Positions 8,423 through 17,321 are shown, counted from the first letter of the stretch. The stretch is DNA of 64,000 nucleotides from JBDWFY01 sp965275915 (GCA_965275915.1 CBDHYI010000008.1:744001-808000); one strand, 5' to 3'. Made by a program: numbers and translations. The notes: a model not told the origin generated them from the letters alone.

Positions 8423-9052
8423 GTGAGCGAGAATTTGTTGGATAAGCAGACGCCCAAGTCGGAACTGGTCGAGACCGATGAGGTTATAAAGCAGCTTCGG
8501 CGCGCGGACCGGACCCAGCTCGGCCGGTTCGTGCGGCATCATGGCGTCTGGATGCTGGCCGTTTCGAAGAGAATCCTGCGGGATGAGGGTCATGCGGAGG
8601 ATGCCGTCCAGAATGCCTTTGCCAGCATTTTCAGAAACCTGGAAACGTTTGAGGGCGGCTCGTCGCTTAAGACCTGGATGCATCGCATTCAGATCAACGA
8701 GGCTCTGATGTTACTAAGAAAACGCAAGCGCCGGAAGGAGGAGTCGATTGACGACCTGCTGCCGGAGTTCGATACAGGCGACTGCCGGGTAATGGACGAA
8801 TGGACGAGTGAACGCTCTCCTGAATCGCTGATGCAGGTCACCCAATTTCAGGAAACCGTTGCCGACCTGATCGACCAGTTGCCCGATAATTACCGTGTCG
8901 TTCTGCTGCTGCGCGATATTGAAGAACTCTCCACGGCGGAGGTTGCACAAATGCTTGAGATGAGCGAGGCCAATGTGAAGGTACGCCTGCATCGGGCGCG
9001 CGCCGCCTTGAAAAAGCTGCTGGAGCCGCTGATGAGGGAGGAGAGCCTATGA
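8423..9052 (+). CDS. ECF RNA polymerase sigma factor
   Basis: 209 aa. Region 2 lies at about residues 33-100 (GHAEDAVQNAFASIFRNLETFEGGSSLKTWMHRIQ, the Pribnow-box-recognising part). Region 4 at 150-205 includes the helix-turn-helix STAEVAQMLEMSEANVKVRLHRAR. The start is a GTG at 8423 without a clear ribosome site. The gene overlaps the next by 4 nt (ATGA); the partner is a zinc-binding anti-sigma factor, so activity is probably held in check by that protein. It is divergent from the antiporter gene. No target promoter motif can be assigned. Confidence 0.9.
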   Translation: MSENLLDKQTPKSELVETDEVIKQLRRADRTQLGRFVRHHGVWMLAVSKRILRDEGHAEDAVQNAFASIFRNLETFEGGSSLKTWMHRIQINEALMLLRKRKRRKEESIDDLLPEFDTGDCRVMDEWTSERSPESLMQVTQFQETVADLIDQLPDNYRVVLLLRDIEELSTAEVAQMLEMSEANVKVRLHRARAALKKLLEPLMREESL

Positions 9053-9360
9053 CCAAAGCCAAGCGATCGCTCCGCCGCCGTATTCACAGTGTGATGTTCA
9101 AGCTTCCGCTGATGATATCCTGCCGCGAGTTCGAGGCGTTTATTGTCGATTATCTGGACGATCAGTTACCCGCCAGGCAAAGGAAGATTTTCGAGTTTCA
9201 TCTTGAGATCTGCAGAGAATGCCGGGATTACCTCGCGGCCTACAAGGCAACCCGGACCCTTGCCAGGCACGCGATGAGTTTGGAGGCGACCCAGGCGCTG
9301 AGCGAGGTCCCGGACGATCTGGTTTCCGCCATTCTTGATGCACGGGAAGGGGGTCAGTGA
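9049..9360 (+). CDS. Zinc-finger (ZAS-type) anti-sigma factor
   Basis: 103 aa. C25, H51, C55 and C58 (H-x3-C-x2-C with an upstream Cys) form the zinc-binding anti-sigma signature, within SCREFEAFIVDYLDDQLPARQ and EFHLEICRECRDY. There is no transmembrane segment, so it is a soluble, possibly redox-responsive, anti-sigma factor for the ECF sigma encoded in the overlapping upstream gene. It overlaps by ATGA, implying translational coupling. Confidence 0.85.
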   Translation: MTKAKRSLRRRIHSVMFKLPLMISCREFEAFIVDYLDDQLPARQRKIFEFHLEICRECRDYLAAYKATRTLARHAMSLEATQALSEVPDDLVSAILDAREGGQ

Positions 9361-9384
9361 TCGTCGGGCTTATGGCGCAAGACC

Positions 9385-10032
9385 TCAATAAAGATCGAGA
9401 CCGCCCTGTTTCGCCACCTCATCGGTCAGTTTCTCAAGCGGGACATCCAGATTGGCCTGTTTGATGATCGTAGATCCGATATCCGGAATTGCGCTGGCGT
9501 CAGTCCAGGAACCGGGGTCCCACAGATGGGATCGGATCATGCATTTTGGGCAATGCATGAATGCTTGCTCTATATAAAACAGGACAGCCATTTTCGGCGG
9601 TTTTCCGCCAAAGGCCAACGACTCACGGAGATCCTTGTCCTGAACGATCCGGGCCTGGCCGCTAAGACGCACGGTTTCCAGTTTCCCAGGAATGATAAAG
9701 ATAAGCCCCATGCGCGGGTCTTTCATCAGATTGTGAAAACTGTCCGCGCGGCGGTTGCCCGGACGGTCGGGGATGGCAAGCAAATTGTCCTCCAGAATTT
9801 TAACGAATCCCTTCGGGTCGCCTTTCGGGGAAATATCGATGGCCCCGTCCGGATCCGATGTTGCCATCAGGCAGAACGGGGACGCCTCTATGAATTTGCG
9901 GTAAATGTCATCCAACCGGTCAAGCTTCATCGTGACGCCGTTATGGATCGGCTTGCCGACAATGCTTTCCAGCGCCTCGGGTGTTTCTACAGGATCGCTG
10001 TAGCGGGAAAACAGTTCTTCTTTGGAAATCAT
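9385..10032 (-). CDS. Pyridoxamine 5'-phosphate oxidase-fold FMN protein
   Basis: About 215 aa; I prefer the ATG at 10032 (AGGAG 8 nt upstream) over 10050. The segment YRKFIEASPFCLMATSDPDGAIDISPKGD and the later IPDRPGNRRADSFHNLMKDPRMGLIFIIPG mark the split-barrel flavoprotein family related to MSMEG_1061-type PPOX proteins, which bind FMN and often detoxify or reduce small molecules. A cysteine pair (HCPKCMIRS) is near the C-terminus. It is convergent with the anti-sigma gene (24 nt between stops). Confidence 0.85.
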   Translation of the reverse strand: MISKEELFSRYSDPVETPEALESIVGKPIHNGVTMKLDRLDDIYRKFIEASPFCLMATSDPDGAIDISPKGDPKGFVKILEDNLLAIPDRPGNRRADSFHNLMKDPRMGLIFIIPGKLETVRLSGQARIVQDKDLRESLAFGGKPPKMAVLFYIEQAFMHCPKCMIRSHLWDPGSWTDASAIPDIGSTIIKQANLDVPLEKLTDEVAKQGGLDLY

Positions 10033-10112
10033 GATATCTGCTCCTGACATCCGGCCAACTCGCCTGATTATAGCAATCCTACGGGCCTCTGTTCTGTGAT
10101 GGTGAACAAATA

Positions 10113-10484
10113 TTAGCCGCTCTTGACCTGCTGTCTGCGGCTGTCGTGGACATCCCGGCTGTCATGGGGCGCCTCTTCGCGCTCGTTCAGGCCGTAATCC
10201 CGCATCACATGCGCAATGCGCAGCCGGTAGCCGGCGAAAATTGCCGCGCGGCCCGCAGACTGCGCCGCCCGGTGTTCGTGCAGATTGCGCCAGGCGGCAA
10301 TCGCGGTTTCATCGCGAAAGAAGGACAGCGACAGGATCCTGCCCTCATTGGTGAGGCTCTGAAATCGTTCGATCGATAAAAAGCCGTCAATCTGTTCGAG
10401 CAGAGGTCGCAGATCGGCTGCGGTATTCAGATAGGTCTCTCTTTGCCCCTCATGCGGCTCAACTTCAAAAATCACCGCAATCAT
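10113..10484 (-). CDS. Antibiotic biosynthesis monooxygenase (ABM) domain protein
   Basis: 123 aa. The first 95 residues (MIAVIFEVEPHEGQRETYLN, then IDGFLSIERFQSLTNEGRILSLSFFRDETAIAAWRN) form a ferredoxin-like ABM domain. These proteins act as cofactor-independent monooxygenases or haem/aromatic-binding proteins. The tail is charged and low in structure. Its start overlaps the NIPSNAP gene by ATGA, so the two dimeric alpha-beta barrel proteins are probably made together. Confidence 0.8.
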   Translation of the reverse strand: MIAVIFEVEPHEGQRETYLNTAADLRPLLEQIDGFLSIERFQSLTNEGRILSLSFFRDETAIAAWRNLHEHRAAQSAGRAAIFAGYRLRIAHVMRDYGLNEREEAPHDSRDVHDSRRQQVKSG

Positions 10485-10810
10485 GGCCGCACCAGCGGGC
10501 TGTGAGGTGCGGAGGCAAGTTTCAGGAAGGTTCTGTCTTCTCTGAGAAGGAATTTCTCCCGTTGGGCAAAGGTGTAGTTTTCCCGGCCCAACGGATCGGA
10601 GGCCAGACGCTCGCGGTAGGCTTCATAGGCGGCCAGACTGTCGATTGAGTAGACGCCGTAAGCGAGGGTGCTTGAACCCTCGTGAGGCGCAAAATAGCCG
10701 ATCAGATCCGCGCCGCACCGGGGGATCGCCTGGCCCCAGTTCCCGGCATACCGGATGAACTGATCTTTCTTTGTCGGATCGATGTGATAGCGGATGAAAC
10801 AGGTAATCAT
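10481..10810 (-). CDS. NIPSNAP-family protein
   Basis: 109 aa; ATG preceded by GGAG. The sequence (MITCFIRYHIDPTKKDQF, YAGNWGQAIPRCGADLIGYFAPHEGSS, YRERLASDPLGREN) matches the NIPSNAP dimeric alpha-beta barrel family. The biochemical role of the family is poorly defined. It lies divergently from an ArsR-type regulator with 71 nt between starts, so it is probably that regulator's target. Confidence 0.8.
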   Translation of the reverse strand: MITCFIRYHIDPTKKDQFIRYAGNWGQAIPRCGADLIGYFAPHEGSSTLAYGVYSIDSLAAYEAYRERLASDPLGRENYTFAQREKFLLREDRTFLKLASAPHSPLVRP

Positions 10811-10862
10811 GGTTGGTCTCCGTTTTGGCGGACCCGTTATGCCCTATTGCGAAACAATGATG

Positions 10863-10880
10863 GTTCGTCTATCGTCGAAC
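10863..10880. promoter_or_regulatory. Candidate ArsR operator
   Basis: An inverted repeat GTTCG-N8-CGAAC ends one base before the ATG of the ArsR-type gene and lies in the 71-nt divergent space with the NIPSNAP-ABM operon. Position and symmetry fit an autoregulatory operator controlling both directions. Confidence 0.4.
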
Positions 10881-10881
10881 T

Positions 10882-11562
10882 ATGAAAGAAGGTCCCGATA
10901 TAGCCCTGCTCGGATCGCTGATAGGGGATCCCGCCCGGGCCAACATTCTCACCGCCTTGTTGAGTGGCAGGGCTCTGACCGCAACCGAACTGGCGGCGGA
11001 AGCGGGCGTAACGCTTCAGACGGCGAGTGCGCACCTGAAGAAGCTGGAAAGTGCCGAATTGCTCAAGCAGCGCAAGCAGGGGAGGCACCGGTATTTTTCC
11101 CTTGCGGACGATGATGTGGGTGGCGTTCTGGAAGCGCTGATGGGACTTGCCGCAAAACGCGGCCTGATGCGGACGCGCACCGGTCCCAGAGATCAGGCGC
11201 TCAGGAAGGCGCGCGTTTGTTACAATCATCTCGCCGGCGAATTGAGCATCCGCATGTATGACAGCATGATCGGAAACGGCTATATTTTCGAGCAGGATGA
11301 CGATGTGATTTTGACCGACAAGGGGCGCGCGTTCGCGCAATCGTTTGACATCGATGTGTCAACGATTTCCGGCGGTCGCCGTCCGCTCTGCAAGGCGTGT
11401 CTTGACTGGAGTGCCCGGCGGTCGCACCTGGCCGGGGCCCTCGGCACCGCATTTCTGGATCGGTTCTATGCGCTTGGGTGGGCCAAGCGGGAAGAGGGGT
11501 CGCGGGTGGTCGCTTTCTCGCCGGCGGGCGAAGAGAAATTTATTAGCCGGTTTAATATCTGA
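10882..11562 (+). CDS. ArsR-type winged-helix transcriptional regulator, long form
   Basis: 226 aa. Residues 8-85 form the winged helix (DPARANILTALLSGRALTATELAAEAGV, TLQTASAHLKKLESAELL, GRHRYFSLA). The C-terminal 130 residues contain cysteines (ARVCYNHL and RRPLCKACLDWSARRSHL) of the kind found in longer ArsR regulators that act on monooxygenase-like genes; they could sense metal, thiol or ligand. Divergent from the NIPSNAP-ABM pair, with a palindrome overlapping its own start region. Confidence 0.85.
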   Translation: MKEGPDIALLGSLIGDPARANILTALLSGRALTATELAAEAGVTLQTASAHLKKLESAELLKQRKQGRHRYFSLADDDVGGVLEALMGLAAKRGLMRTRTGPRDQALRKARVCYNHLAGELSIRMYDSMIGNGYIFEQDDDVILTDKGRAFAQSFDIDVSTISGGRRPLCKACLDWSARRSHLAGALGTAFLDRFYALGWAKREEGSRVVAFSPAGEEKFISRFNI

Positions 11563-11618
11563 TTCAGCGAAATCACACGCGGCTTCAAGTTATTGTTTAG
11601 GTTGAAAAAATTGCAGAA

Positions 11619-11649
11619 AAAGCCGATCTTGTCTCGGCTTCCCGTTTTT
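11619..11649 (+). terminator. Rho-independent terminator
   Basis: Stem AAGCCGA/TCGGCTT with a 7-nt loop, followed by CCCGTTTTT, about 60 nt after the ArsR stop codon. Confidence 0.6.
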
Positions 11650-11746
11650 GGAGGACGGGGCGGCACCTGAACCCTTTGAGACTCGACCAGGGCGGTCTTC
11701 TCGACTCACCAAAAGTCCTATAAAAGAGTGAGCGGTCGAACAAGCA

Positions 11747-12265
11747 GTGAACAGACCCATGCTACGATCTGATCTGACATACACCTATTACGACAGCCCG
11801 ATCGGCTCAATTCTCATTGCCGGCGATACGGATCATCTGCACCTGATCAGCTTTCCCAAAGGCAGCAGGACCAAAGAGCCGAAGGAGGGATGGCAGCGCG
11901 ACGATGCGTTCTTTCCCGACACTTTCAGCCAACTGGATGCCTATTTTGCGGGTGCATTGAAACAGTTCGATTTGCCGCTTCATTTCAGTGGTACGGCGTT
12001 TCAGAATTCGGTCTGGAGGGCGCTGTGCGACATTCCATTCGGCCAGACGACGACCTATGGCGCCCTGGCCAACCGGATCGGACGGCCAACGGCCAGCAGG
12101 GCTGTCGGGGCCGCAAACGGCGCAAATCCACTACCCATCGTCGTTCCCTGTCACAGGGTGATCGGTTCGGACAAGTCGCTCACCGGTTTTGGCGGCGGCC
12201 TTGAGACCAAGCGGTTCCTGCTGGATCTGGAGTCGGCACAGGGATTTCAGAGACGGCTGCTTTAG
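11747..12265 (+). CDS. ogt: Methylated-DNA-protein-cysteine methyltransferase
   Basis: 172 aa from GTG at 11747 (ATG at 11759 is the alternative). The active-site motif IVVPCHRVIG places the acceptor cysteine at C135; the helix-turn-helix region (FGQTTTYGALANRIGRPTASRAVGAANG) and the asparagine hinge are present. It repairs O6-alkylguanine by suicidal transfer of the alkyl group to the cysteine. There is no AraC or AlkA fusion, so it is Ogt-type. Monocistronic, after a terminator and converging with dld. Confidence 0.93.
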   Translation: MNRPMLRSDLTYTYYDSPIGSILIAGDTDHLHLISFPKGSRTKEPKEGWQRDDAFFPDTFSQLDAYFAGALKQFDLPLHFSGTAFQNSVWRALCDIPFGQTTTYGALANRIGRPTASRAVGAANGANPLPIVVPCHRVIGSDKSLTGFGGGLETKRFLLDLESAQGFQRRLL

Positions 12266-12283
12266 GCTCAGGACCCATTGATT

Positions 12284-13972
12284 TCAGGCGTAATTCTTCT
12301 GTTTCGACATTTTCCCGATACCCGGATTGAAGGCGTTGGTCGGATCGATCGTCTCGTAGAATTTCTTCAAATCCGGTTTTGCCTCATAAATATGTCCGAC
12401 ATTATGTTCGGCCGGATACTCGGCGCCGCGCCGGTTCAGCAGGTCCAACATCCGGGCCTTCACGTCTCCGGCGTCTTCTCCCTTTTTCAGGATGTAATCC
12501 TGATGAAACACATGGCACAGAAAGTGTCCGTAATAGAGTTTGGCGATGAGTTTGCTTTCGATTTCTTCAGGCAGTTCCTCGATCCAGTTCCGGTCGTTGC
12601 GGCGCAAGGCGATATCAAGCGCCAGGATGTCTTCGACGTCGTTTGAATGAACGGCCTGATACCGCACGGCGGCGCCGGCGGCGACGAACCGGTGCAGAAA
12701 GGCTTTGCGGCCTTCAGTATCCGTACAGGCAAAACAGGCACCGTCTCTGTCTGCAAAATGCGCGTTCAGAAAACGCTCTGCCTCGGCTATGCCGGGGCCG
12801 GCTGTTTTCAGGATGAGGTGATGCTCATATTTCTGCCGGAAATCCAGCACCCGCTTCGGCAACCGGTTCGGACAAAAACGGCTGGCAAACTGCATCATCC
12901 GGTCGACCAGGTTCCGCGGTAGAAACGGAACGGCGTTCAAAGCGGCATCAACGCGTCCCTTAAGGTTGAAGATAGCGGGGAGGCGATCCGTGCCGAGCAG
13001 CTCGATCATCAGGAACGTGTCCTTGCCATACCGTCTGGCAATATCGAACATATCCCGGTGTATATACTCCGCCGCCTCGGGCAGGTGCTTGAACTCACTC
13101 AGAATTGTTCGGCGCAGGTCGGTCAGGACGCTGGGGTCGTTGGTGCCGATGTAGAAAACCTGTTCTTCGTCCGGCTTGGCAAACGTATCGAGGCGAACCG
13201 CGAAGACGGCCAGTTTTCCCGCACAGCCACTTGTTTCATGAAGGCCGCTTTTGTCGGCATTGAAACGGGCCGGCGTTGCCGCATCGATCTCTCGGACGCG
13301 CCGGCTGTAGTCCCTGTCTGATGCGGAGCGCGTATCGTGGACAATATCGTCCTTGGTGAATTTTCCTTCTTCCAGCCTTGTCAGGATGTCTTCGGGGCTG
13401 TTGCCCAGGCTGATCCCGAGATGATTGATCAGTTGCAGTTCGCCGGTCTCGGTGACCTGCGCAAACAGGGACAATTCCGTGTAGGCGGGCCCGCGATTGA
13501 CGAGCGCACCGCCGGAGTTATTGCACACACCGCCGACAATCGATGCGCCGATACAGGACGAACCGATTTCAGAATGCGGTTTGCGGCCAAGGGGCTTCAG
13601 CCGCCTTTCAAGATCGTAAAGTGTTGCGCCCGGAAACCCGATAATCTGCCGACCTTCTTCAAGAATATGAATGCCGTTCATGCGCAACGTGTTCAGGATG
13701 ACCACACTGCGGTCATAGTCGTCGCCTTTCGGGGTCGATCCTTCTGTCAGACCGGTATTGGCCGCCTGCATGATGACAATCTTGTCAGCCTCAATGCAGG
13801 CCTTCAGTACGTGCCATTGCTCAAGCAAAGTGCCCGGAAAGACCACCGCCAAAGCATCCCCTTCGCCGGACCGGAATCCTTTGCGATACCGGCGGGACTG
13901 TTTGGCATCGGTCAGGACGTGCCTGCTGCCGACAATTTTCCTGAGCTTTTGAACAAATGCGTCTTCAGACAT
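12284..13972 (-). CDS. dld: Quinone-dependent D-lactate dehydrogenase
   Basis: 562 aa, close to E. coli Dld in length and sequence throughout: RYRKGFRSGEGDALAVVFPG, MQAANTGLTEGSTPKGDDYD, IGSSCIGASIVGGVCNNSGG (FAD-binding PCMH domain), FLMIELLGTD and YPAEHNVGHIYEA. It is a peripheral-membrane flavoprotein oxidising D-lactate to pyruvate and reducing ubiquinone. The start has GAAGGAAG upstream and lies 26 nt after the TRAP permease gene, so it is the last gene of an uptake-plus-oxidation operon under a divergent FCD-type regulator. Confidence 0.95.
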   Translation of the reverse strand: MSEDAFVQKLRKIVGSRHVLTDAKQSRRYRKGFRSGEGDALAVVFPGTLLEQWHVLKACIEADKIVIMQAANTGLTEGSTPKGDDYDRSVVILNTLRMNGIHILEEGRQIIGFPGATLYDLERRLKPLGRKPHSEIGSSCIGASIVGGVCNNSGGALVNRGPAYTELSLFAQVTETGELQLINHLGISLGNSPEDILTRLEEGKFTKDDIVHDTRSASDRDYSRRVREIDAATPARFNADKSGLHETSGCAGKLAVFAVRLDTFAKPDEEQVFYIGTNDPSVLTDLRRTILSEFKHLPEAAEYIHRDMFDIARRYGKDTFLMIELLGTDRLPAIFNLKGRVDAALNAVPFLPRNLVDRMMQFASRFCPNRLPKRVLDFRQKYEHHLILKTAGPGIAEAERFLNAHFADRDGACFACTDTEGRKAFLHRFVAAGAAVRYQAVHSNDVEDILALDIALRRNDRNWIEELPEEIESKLIAKLYYGHFLCHVFHQDYILKKGEDAGDVKARMLDLLNRRGAEYPAEHNVGHIYEAKPDLKKFYETIDPTNAFNPGIGKMSKQKNYA

Positions 13973-13998
13973 AAGTCACTTCCTTCACAGAGGCGGGG

Positions 13999-16065
13999 CT
14001 AATAGGCGACGGATGGCAACCAGGTTGCGAGCCACGGGAACAGGAAGACGATCACAAGCCCGGTGAGCTGGAGCAGAACAAAGGGGATAATGCCTTTGTA
14101 GATGTCGGTCAGTTTGATCGAGGGCGGACAGACGCCTTTCAGATAGAACAGCGCAAATCCGACCGGCGGCGTCAAAAATGACGTCTGCAGAGTGACCGCA
14201 ACCAGAATGACAAACCACACAAGAGCCGGCTCGTCGATAGCGTCAAATCCCGGAATGTCCAGTCCCAGACCATTGACGATCGGGCGCATCAGCGGAAGCA
14301 CGATCAGCGTGATTTCGATCCAGTCAAGGACAAAGCCAAGCAGGAAAACGATGAGGAGGATGAACGGTATCGTGGCTTCCGGACTCAGCCCGATCGAACC
14401 AACCATCTCTTCGATGAACTGATCGCCGCCCAGCTCCCTCAGGACATAGGAGAACACGGTCGCACCCAGGAATATCGCGAAAATATAGGCGGTGGTGTTG
14501 AACGTGGAGACCACGACATTCCAGAATTTATGGAGCGTGAGCTTGCGGTAACCGACCGCCAGGAGCATGGCGCCCAGGGCACCGACACCGGAAGCCTCCG
14601 TTGGCGTCGCAAGGCCGGCGAAGATGGACCCAAGAACCGCGAGAATAAGACCAAGGGGCGGAAGCACCGCAATAATGAGATCCTTCACCGCCTGCCAGTC
14701 GGGGGCTGCGGCGTTTTCCGGAACAGGCGCTGCGTCACGGTTCAAAATACCGGTAATGATGATGTAGCCGATATAGAGTGCGCCGATCAGGACGCCGGGA
14801 AAAACGGCCGCCATGAAGAGGTCACCCACGGAAAGCGCCATCTGGTCCGCCATTATGACCAGCATGATGGAGGGCGGTATCAGGATGCCAAGCGTCCCGG
14901 ATGACGCGACGACGCCTGCGGCGAGCGGTTTGGAGTAGTTCTGTTCCATCATCGCCGGCAGAGACAGCAGGCCCAGAAGCACGACCGAGGCCCCGATAAT
15001 ACCGGTCGAAGCCGCCAGTATGATGCCGATCAGCGTGACCGATATGGCAAGGCCGCCTCTTGTCCTGCCGAACAGGCGCTGCATGGAGCTCATCAACCGT
15101 TGCGCAACGCCGGACTCATCCAGCATCAGGCCCATAAAGATGAACATCGGCAAGGCGACCAGCACGGCATTGGACATGGTCGCATAAGTGCGGTTCACAA
15201 CCGCACCGAGCGTGAGGTAGTCAAGGCCGGTCAGTGTGCTCTCAAGACCTGTCCAGGTCATATAATCATTGTCGAACAGATAGGCGAGGCCGCAGAAGGG
15301 AATGGCGACACCTGCGAGCACCCAGGCGACGGGAAAGCCGGTGAACAAAAGCGCGATGAAAGCCATGAACATGGCGATCACAAGCTTGTCTTCGGTCGTT
15401 TCCACGAGCATGCAGAGCAGGGTGGCAACAACCGCAAATCCGGCCAGCGTCGCAACGACAAGCCAGAGACCCTTGCCGTCCTGCTGTTTCCGGTCGGCGT
15501 TCAGAAGCGCATGAACGTCATGGATCAGGCGGGCGAGGGCAGCGAGGCCGAGCAGGACGAAACTGATCGGAATAACCGACTTCAACGCCCAGCGCGCCGG
15601 CAATCCAACAGGACTGTCAGAGCGCTCATTGACACGCCAGCTTTCATAAAAGTAGTCGTACCCCTGATCGATCATCAAGTAGATGAACGGCATCAGGAGC
15701 GCCAGAATTCCAACGATTTCGATGATGCGTCTGGCTCTGTGAGAGAGCTGCATATGCAGAAGATCGACCCGGACATGACTGTCGGTTACCAGCGCATAGG
15801 ACAGGCCGATCATGGTCGTCAGGCCGTAAAAATGCCACTGGATCTCATCCAGTTTCGGGTAGTTCTGATTAAGGAGGTAACGGAGGGCGACCTGAATGAC
15901 GATCGCGCCGACCAGAAGAACGTTGGCCCACATCACCACATGGCCAATTGTCTTGACCAGTCGTTCTATCCCGTCGGCAATGGGCTGTCGGTCGGTTTCG
16001 GGATGTTCCAGAATATGTTCGTAGAGTTCTACGGGATCGCTTGTGGAATTCTCTTTGCCGATCAT
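13999..16065 (-). CDS. Fused TRAP transporter small/large permease (DctQM)
   Basis: 688 aa. Residues 1-200 are the four-helix DctQ subunit (VLLVGAIVIQVALRYLLNQN, LDEIQWHFYGLTTMIGLSYA). The rest is the DctM subunit (MFIFMGLMLDESGVAQRLM, LIPPSIMLVIMADQMALSVGDLF, TPTEASGVGALGAMLLA). Strong ribosome site GGAGGAGG. Works with the binding protein encoded upstream to import an organic acid driven by Na+. The neighbouring dld and FCD-type GntR gene suggest lactate or a related 2-hydroxy acid as substrate, which is an inference. Confidence 0.93.
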   Translation of the reverse strand: MIGKENSTSDPVELYEHILEHPETDRQPIADGIERLVKTIGHVVMWANVLLVGAIVIQVALRYLLNQNYPKLDEIQWHFYGLTTMIGLSYALVTDSHVRVDLLHMQLSHRARRIIEIVGILALLMPFIYLMIDQGYDYFYESWRVNERSDSPVGLPARWALKSVIPISFVLLGLAALARLIHDVHALLNADRKQQDGKGLWLVVATLAGFAVVATLLCMLVETTEDKLVIAMFMAFIALLFTGFPVAWVLAGVAIPFCGLAYLFDNDYMTWTGLESTLTGLDYLTLGAVVNRTYATMSNAVLVALPMFIFMGLMLDESGVAQRLMSSMQRLFGRTRGGLAISVTLIGIILAASTGIIGASVVLLGLLSLPAMMEQNYSKPLAAGVVASSGTLGILIPPSIMLVIMADQMALSVGDLFMAAVFPGVLIGALYIGYIIITGILNRDAAPVPENAAAPDWQAVKDLIIAVLPPLGLILAVLGSIFAGLATPTEASGVGALGAMLLAVGYRKLTLHKFWNVVVSTFNTTAYIFAIFLGATVFSYVLRELGGDQFIEEMVGSIGLSPEATIPFILLIVFLLGFVLDWIEITLIVLPLMRPIVNGLGLDIPGFDAIDEPALVWFVILVAVTLQTSFLTPPVGFALFYLKGVCPPSIKLTDIYKGIIPFVLLQLTGLVIVFLFPWLATWLPSVAY

Positions 16066-16083
16066 GACGACACCTCCTCCGGT

Positions 16084-16116
16084 CCCGGCACGAACAGCGA
16101 TGCTGTCTGTGCCGGG
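16084..16116. other. Strong intercistronic hairpin
   Basis: Stem CCCGGCAC/GTGCCGGG with a second inner stem (ACAGC/GCTGT) and a 3-nt tip, between the binding-protein stop and the permease start. There is no T-tract. It probably protects the upstream mRNA end and lets the binding protein be made in excess. Confidence 0.6.
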
Positions 16117-16191
16117 CTGTGCGCTTGTTATTTGAAAAAGTGAGGGTGCGGGACAGGCGGTTCGCTTACCGCCTGCCGCACATGGGCCTGA

Positions 16192-17250
16192 CTATTGACG
16201 CGGCAGGAACGCGTTGGTTTTCCAGACCTGATATCCGTTCCGGAAGGCGGTCATGTCGTCGTGGACTTTCTTGAAGAAGGCATCGTTACCGGCTTCTTCG
16301 GCAGCCACGTCTTTCCAGGTCGCGTTGAAGGTCTCAAGCATCTCGGGCGACCATTGTTTGATGGTCACACCGTTGTTCTCGACATTTTCGATCAGGGCTT
16401 CGTGCTGAATCGCTTCCCCTTCAGCAAAGCTGTCGGTCATCGAGGCTTTGCAGGCGTTCTCCAGAATGGCTTTATGCTGATCGGACGCTTCGTTCCAGAC
16501 ATCCTTGTTGATCAGCAGTTCGAACACGGTGGCCTGCTGGTGCCAGCCGGGGAAGTAATTGTATTTTACCAGTTTATGAAAGCCCAGACGCTTGTCGATG
16601 GCAGGCATCGAAAACTCGGTTGCGTCGATAGCGCCCTTTTCGAGAGCGGGGAAAATTTCGCCGCCCGGCAGCAGGCTGGTGGCAACACCGAGCTTCTGCA
16701 TCACCTTGCCACCCAGGCCGAAGAAACGCATTTTCAGCCCCTTGAGGTCTTCCGGTGAATTGATTTCCTTGGCGAACCAGCCGGATGTTTCCGGGGCGAT
16801 GATTGCGCACGGGATGACCTTCACGTTCATGCCGGCCTGATCGTACATTTCCTGGTAAAGTGACAGGCCGTTGCCGTAATAAAGCCAGGCCATGTACTCA
16901 CCGGCCTCGGGGCCAAACGGGACCGCGGAAAACAAAGGTGCCGCCGGAATGACCCCGGCCCAATAGCCGGCTGTCGTGTAACCGGAGTTGATTTTCCCCG
17001 AGGAGACCGCTTCGAGAATTTCGAACGGTTCGACCAGTTTGCCGGGTTCATAAACCTTCATCTTCATCGTGCCGCCGGACATCAGATCAAGTTGTTCGGC
17101 AACACGCGGAATGGGAGTTCCGAGGCCGGGCAGGGCTGTCGAGAAGGCGATCGGTGTTTTCAGCAGAAGCTTGTCAGCAGCTTGACCAGCGGCCGTGCCT
17201 GCAAGAAGCGCCGTCGCTGTGGCAAATGCAATGAGAGTCTTTTTCATCAT
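16192..17250 (-). CDS. TRAP transporter substrate-binding protein (DctP/TAXI-like DctP)
   Basis: 352 aa from the ATG at 17250 (GGGAGG just upstream); the longer frame to 17304 has no ribosome site. An N-terminal signal peptide (MMKKTLIAFATATALLAGTAAGQA) precedes a DctP-fold domain (PRVAEQLDLMSGGTMKMKVYEPGKL, SGWFAKEINSPEDLKGLKMRFFG, DATEFSMPAIDKRLGFH). Periplasmic receptor for the fused permease. Members with this QLDLMSGG..K style often bind 2-hydroxy or 2-oxo acids, consistent with dld in the operon. Confidence 0.92.
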   Translation of the reverse strand: MMKKTLIAFATATALLAGTAAGQAADKLLLKTPIAFSTALPGLGTPIPRVAEQLDLMSGGTMKMKVYEPGKLVEPFEILEAVSSGKINSGYTTAGYWAGVIPAAPLFSAVPFGPEAGEYMAWLYYGNGLSLYQEMYDQAGMNVKVIPCAIIAPETSGWFAKEINSPEDLKGLKMRFFGLGGKVMQKLGVATSLLPGGEIFPALEKGAIDATEFSMPAIDKRLGFHKLVKYNYFPGWHQQATVFELLINKDVWNEASDQHKAILENACKASMTDSFAEGEAIQHEALIENVENNGVTIKQWSPEMLETFNATWKDVAAEEAGNDAFFKKVHDDMTAFRNGYQVWKTNAFLPRQ

Positions 17251-17321
17251 GTCCTCCCGAGGAACAGTGTCAAACGTATAAGGATGCGAGGCGCCGGACG
17301 TCATTCACCTGCGCCATAATC

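Noticed and set aside
17251..17304. N-terminal extension of the TRAP binding protein
   Set aside because: The signal peptide and GGGAGG ribosome site fit the ATG at 17250.
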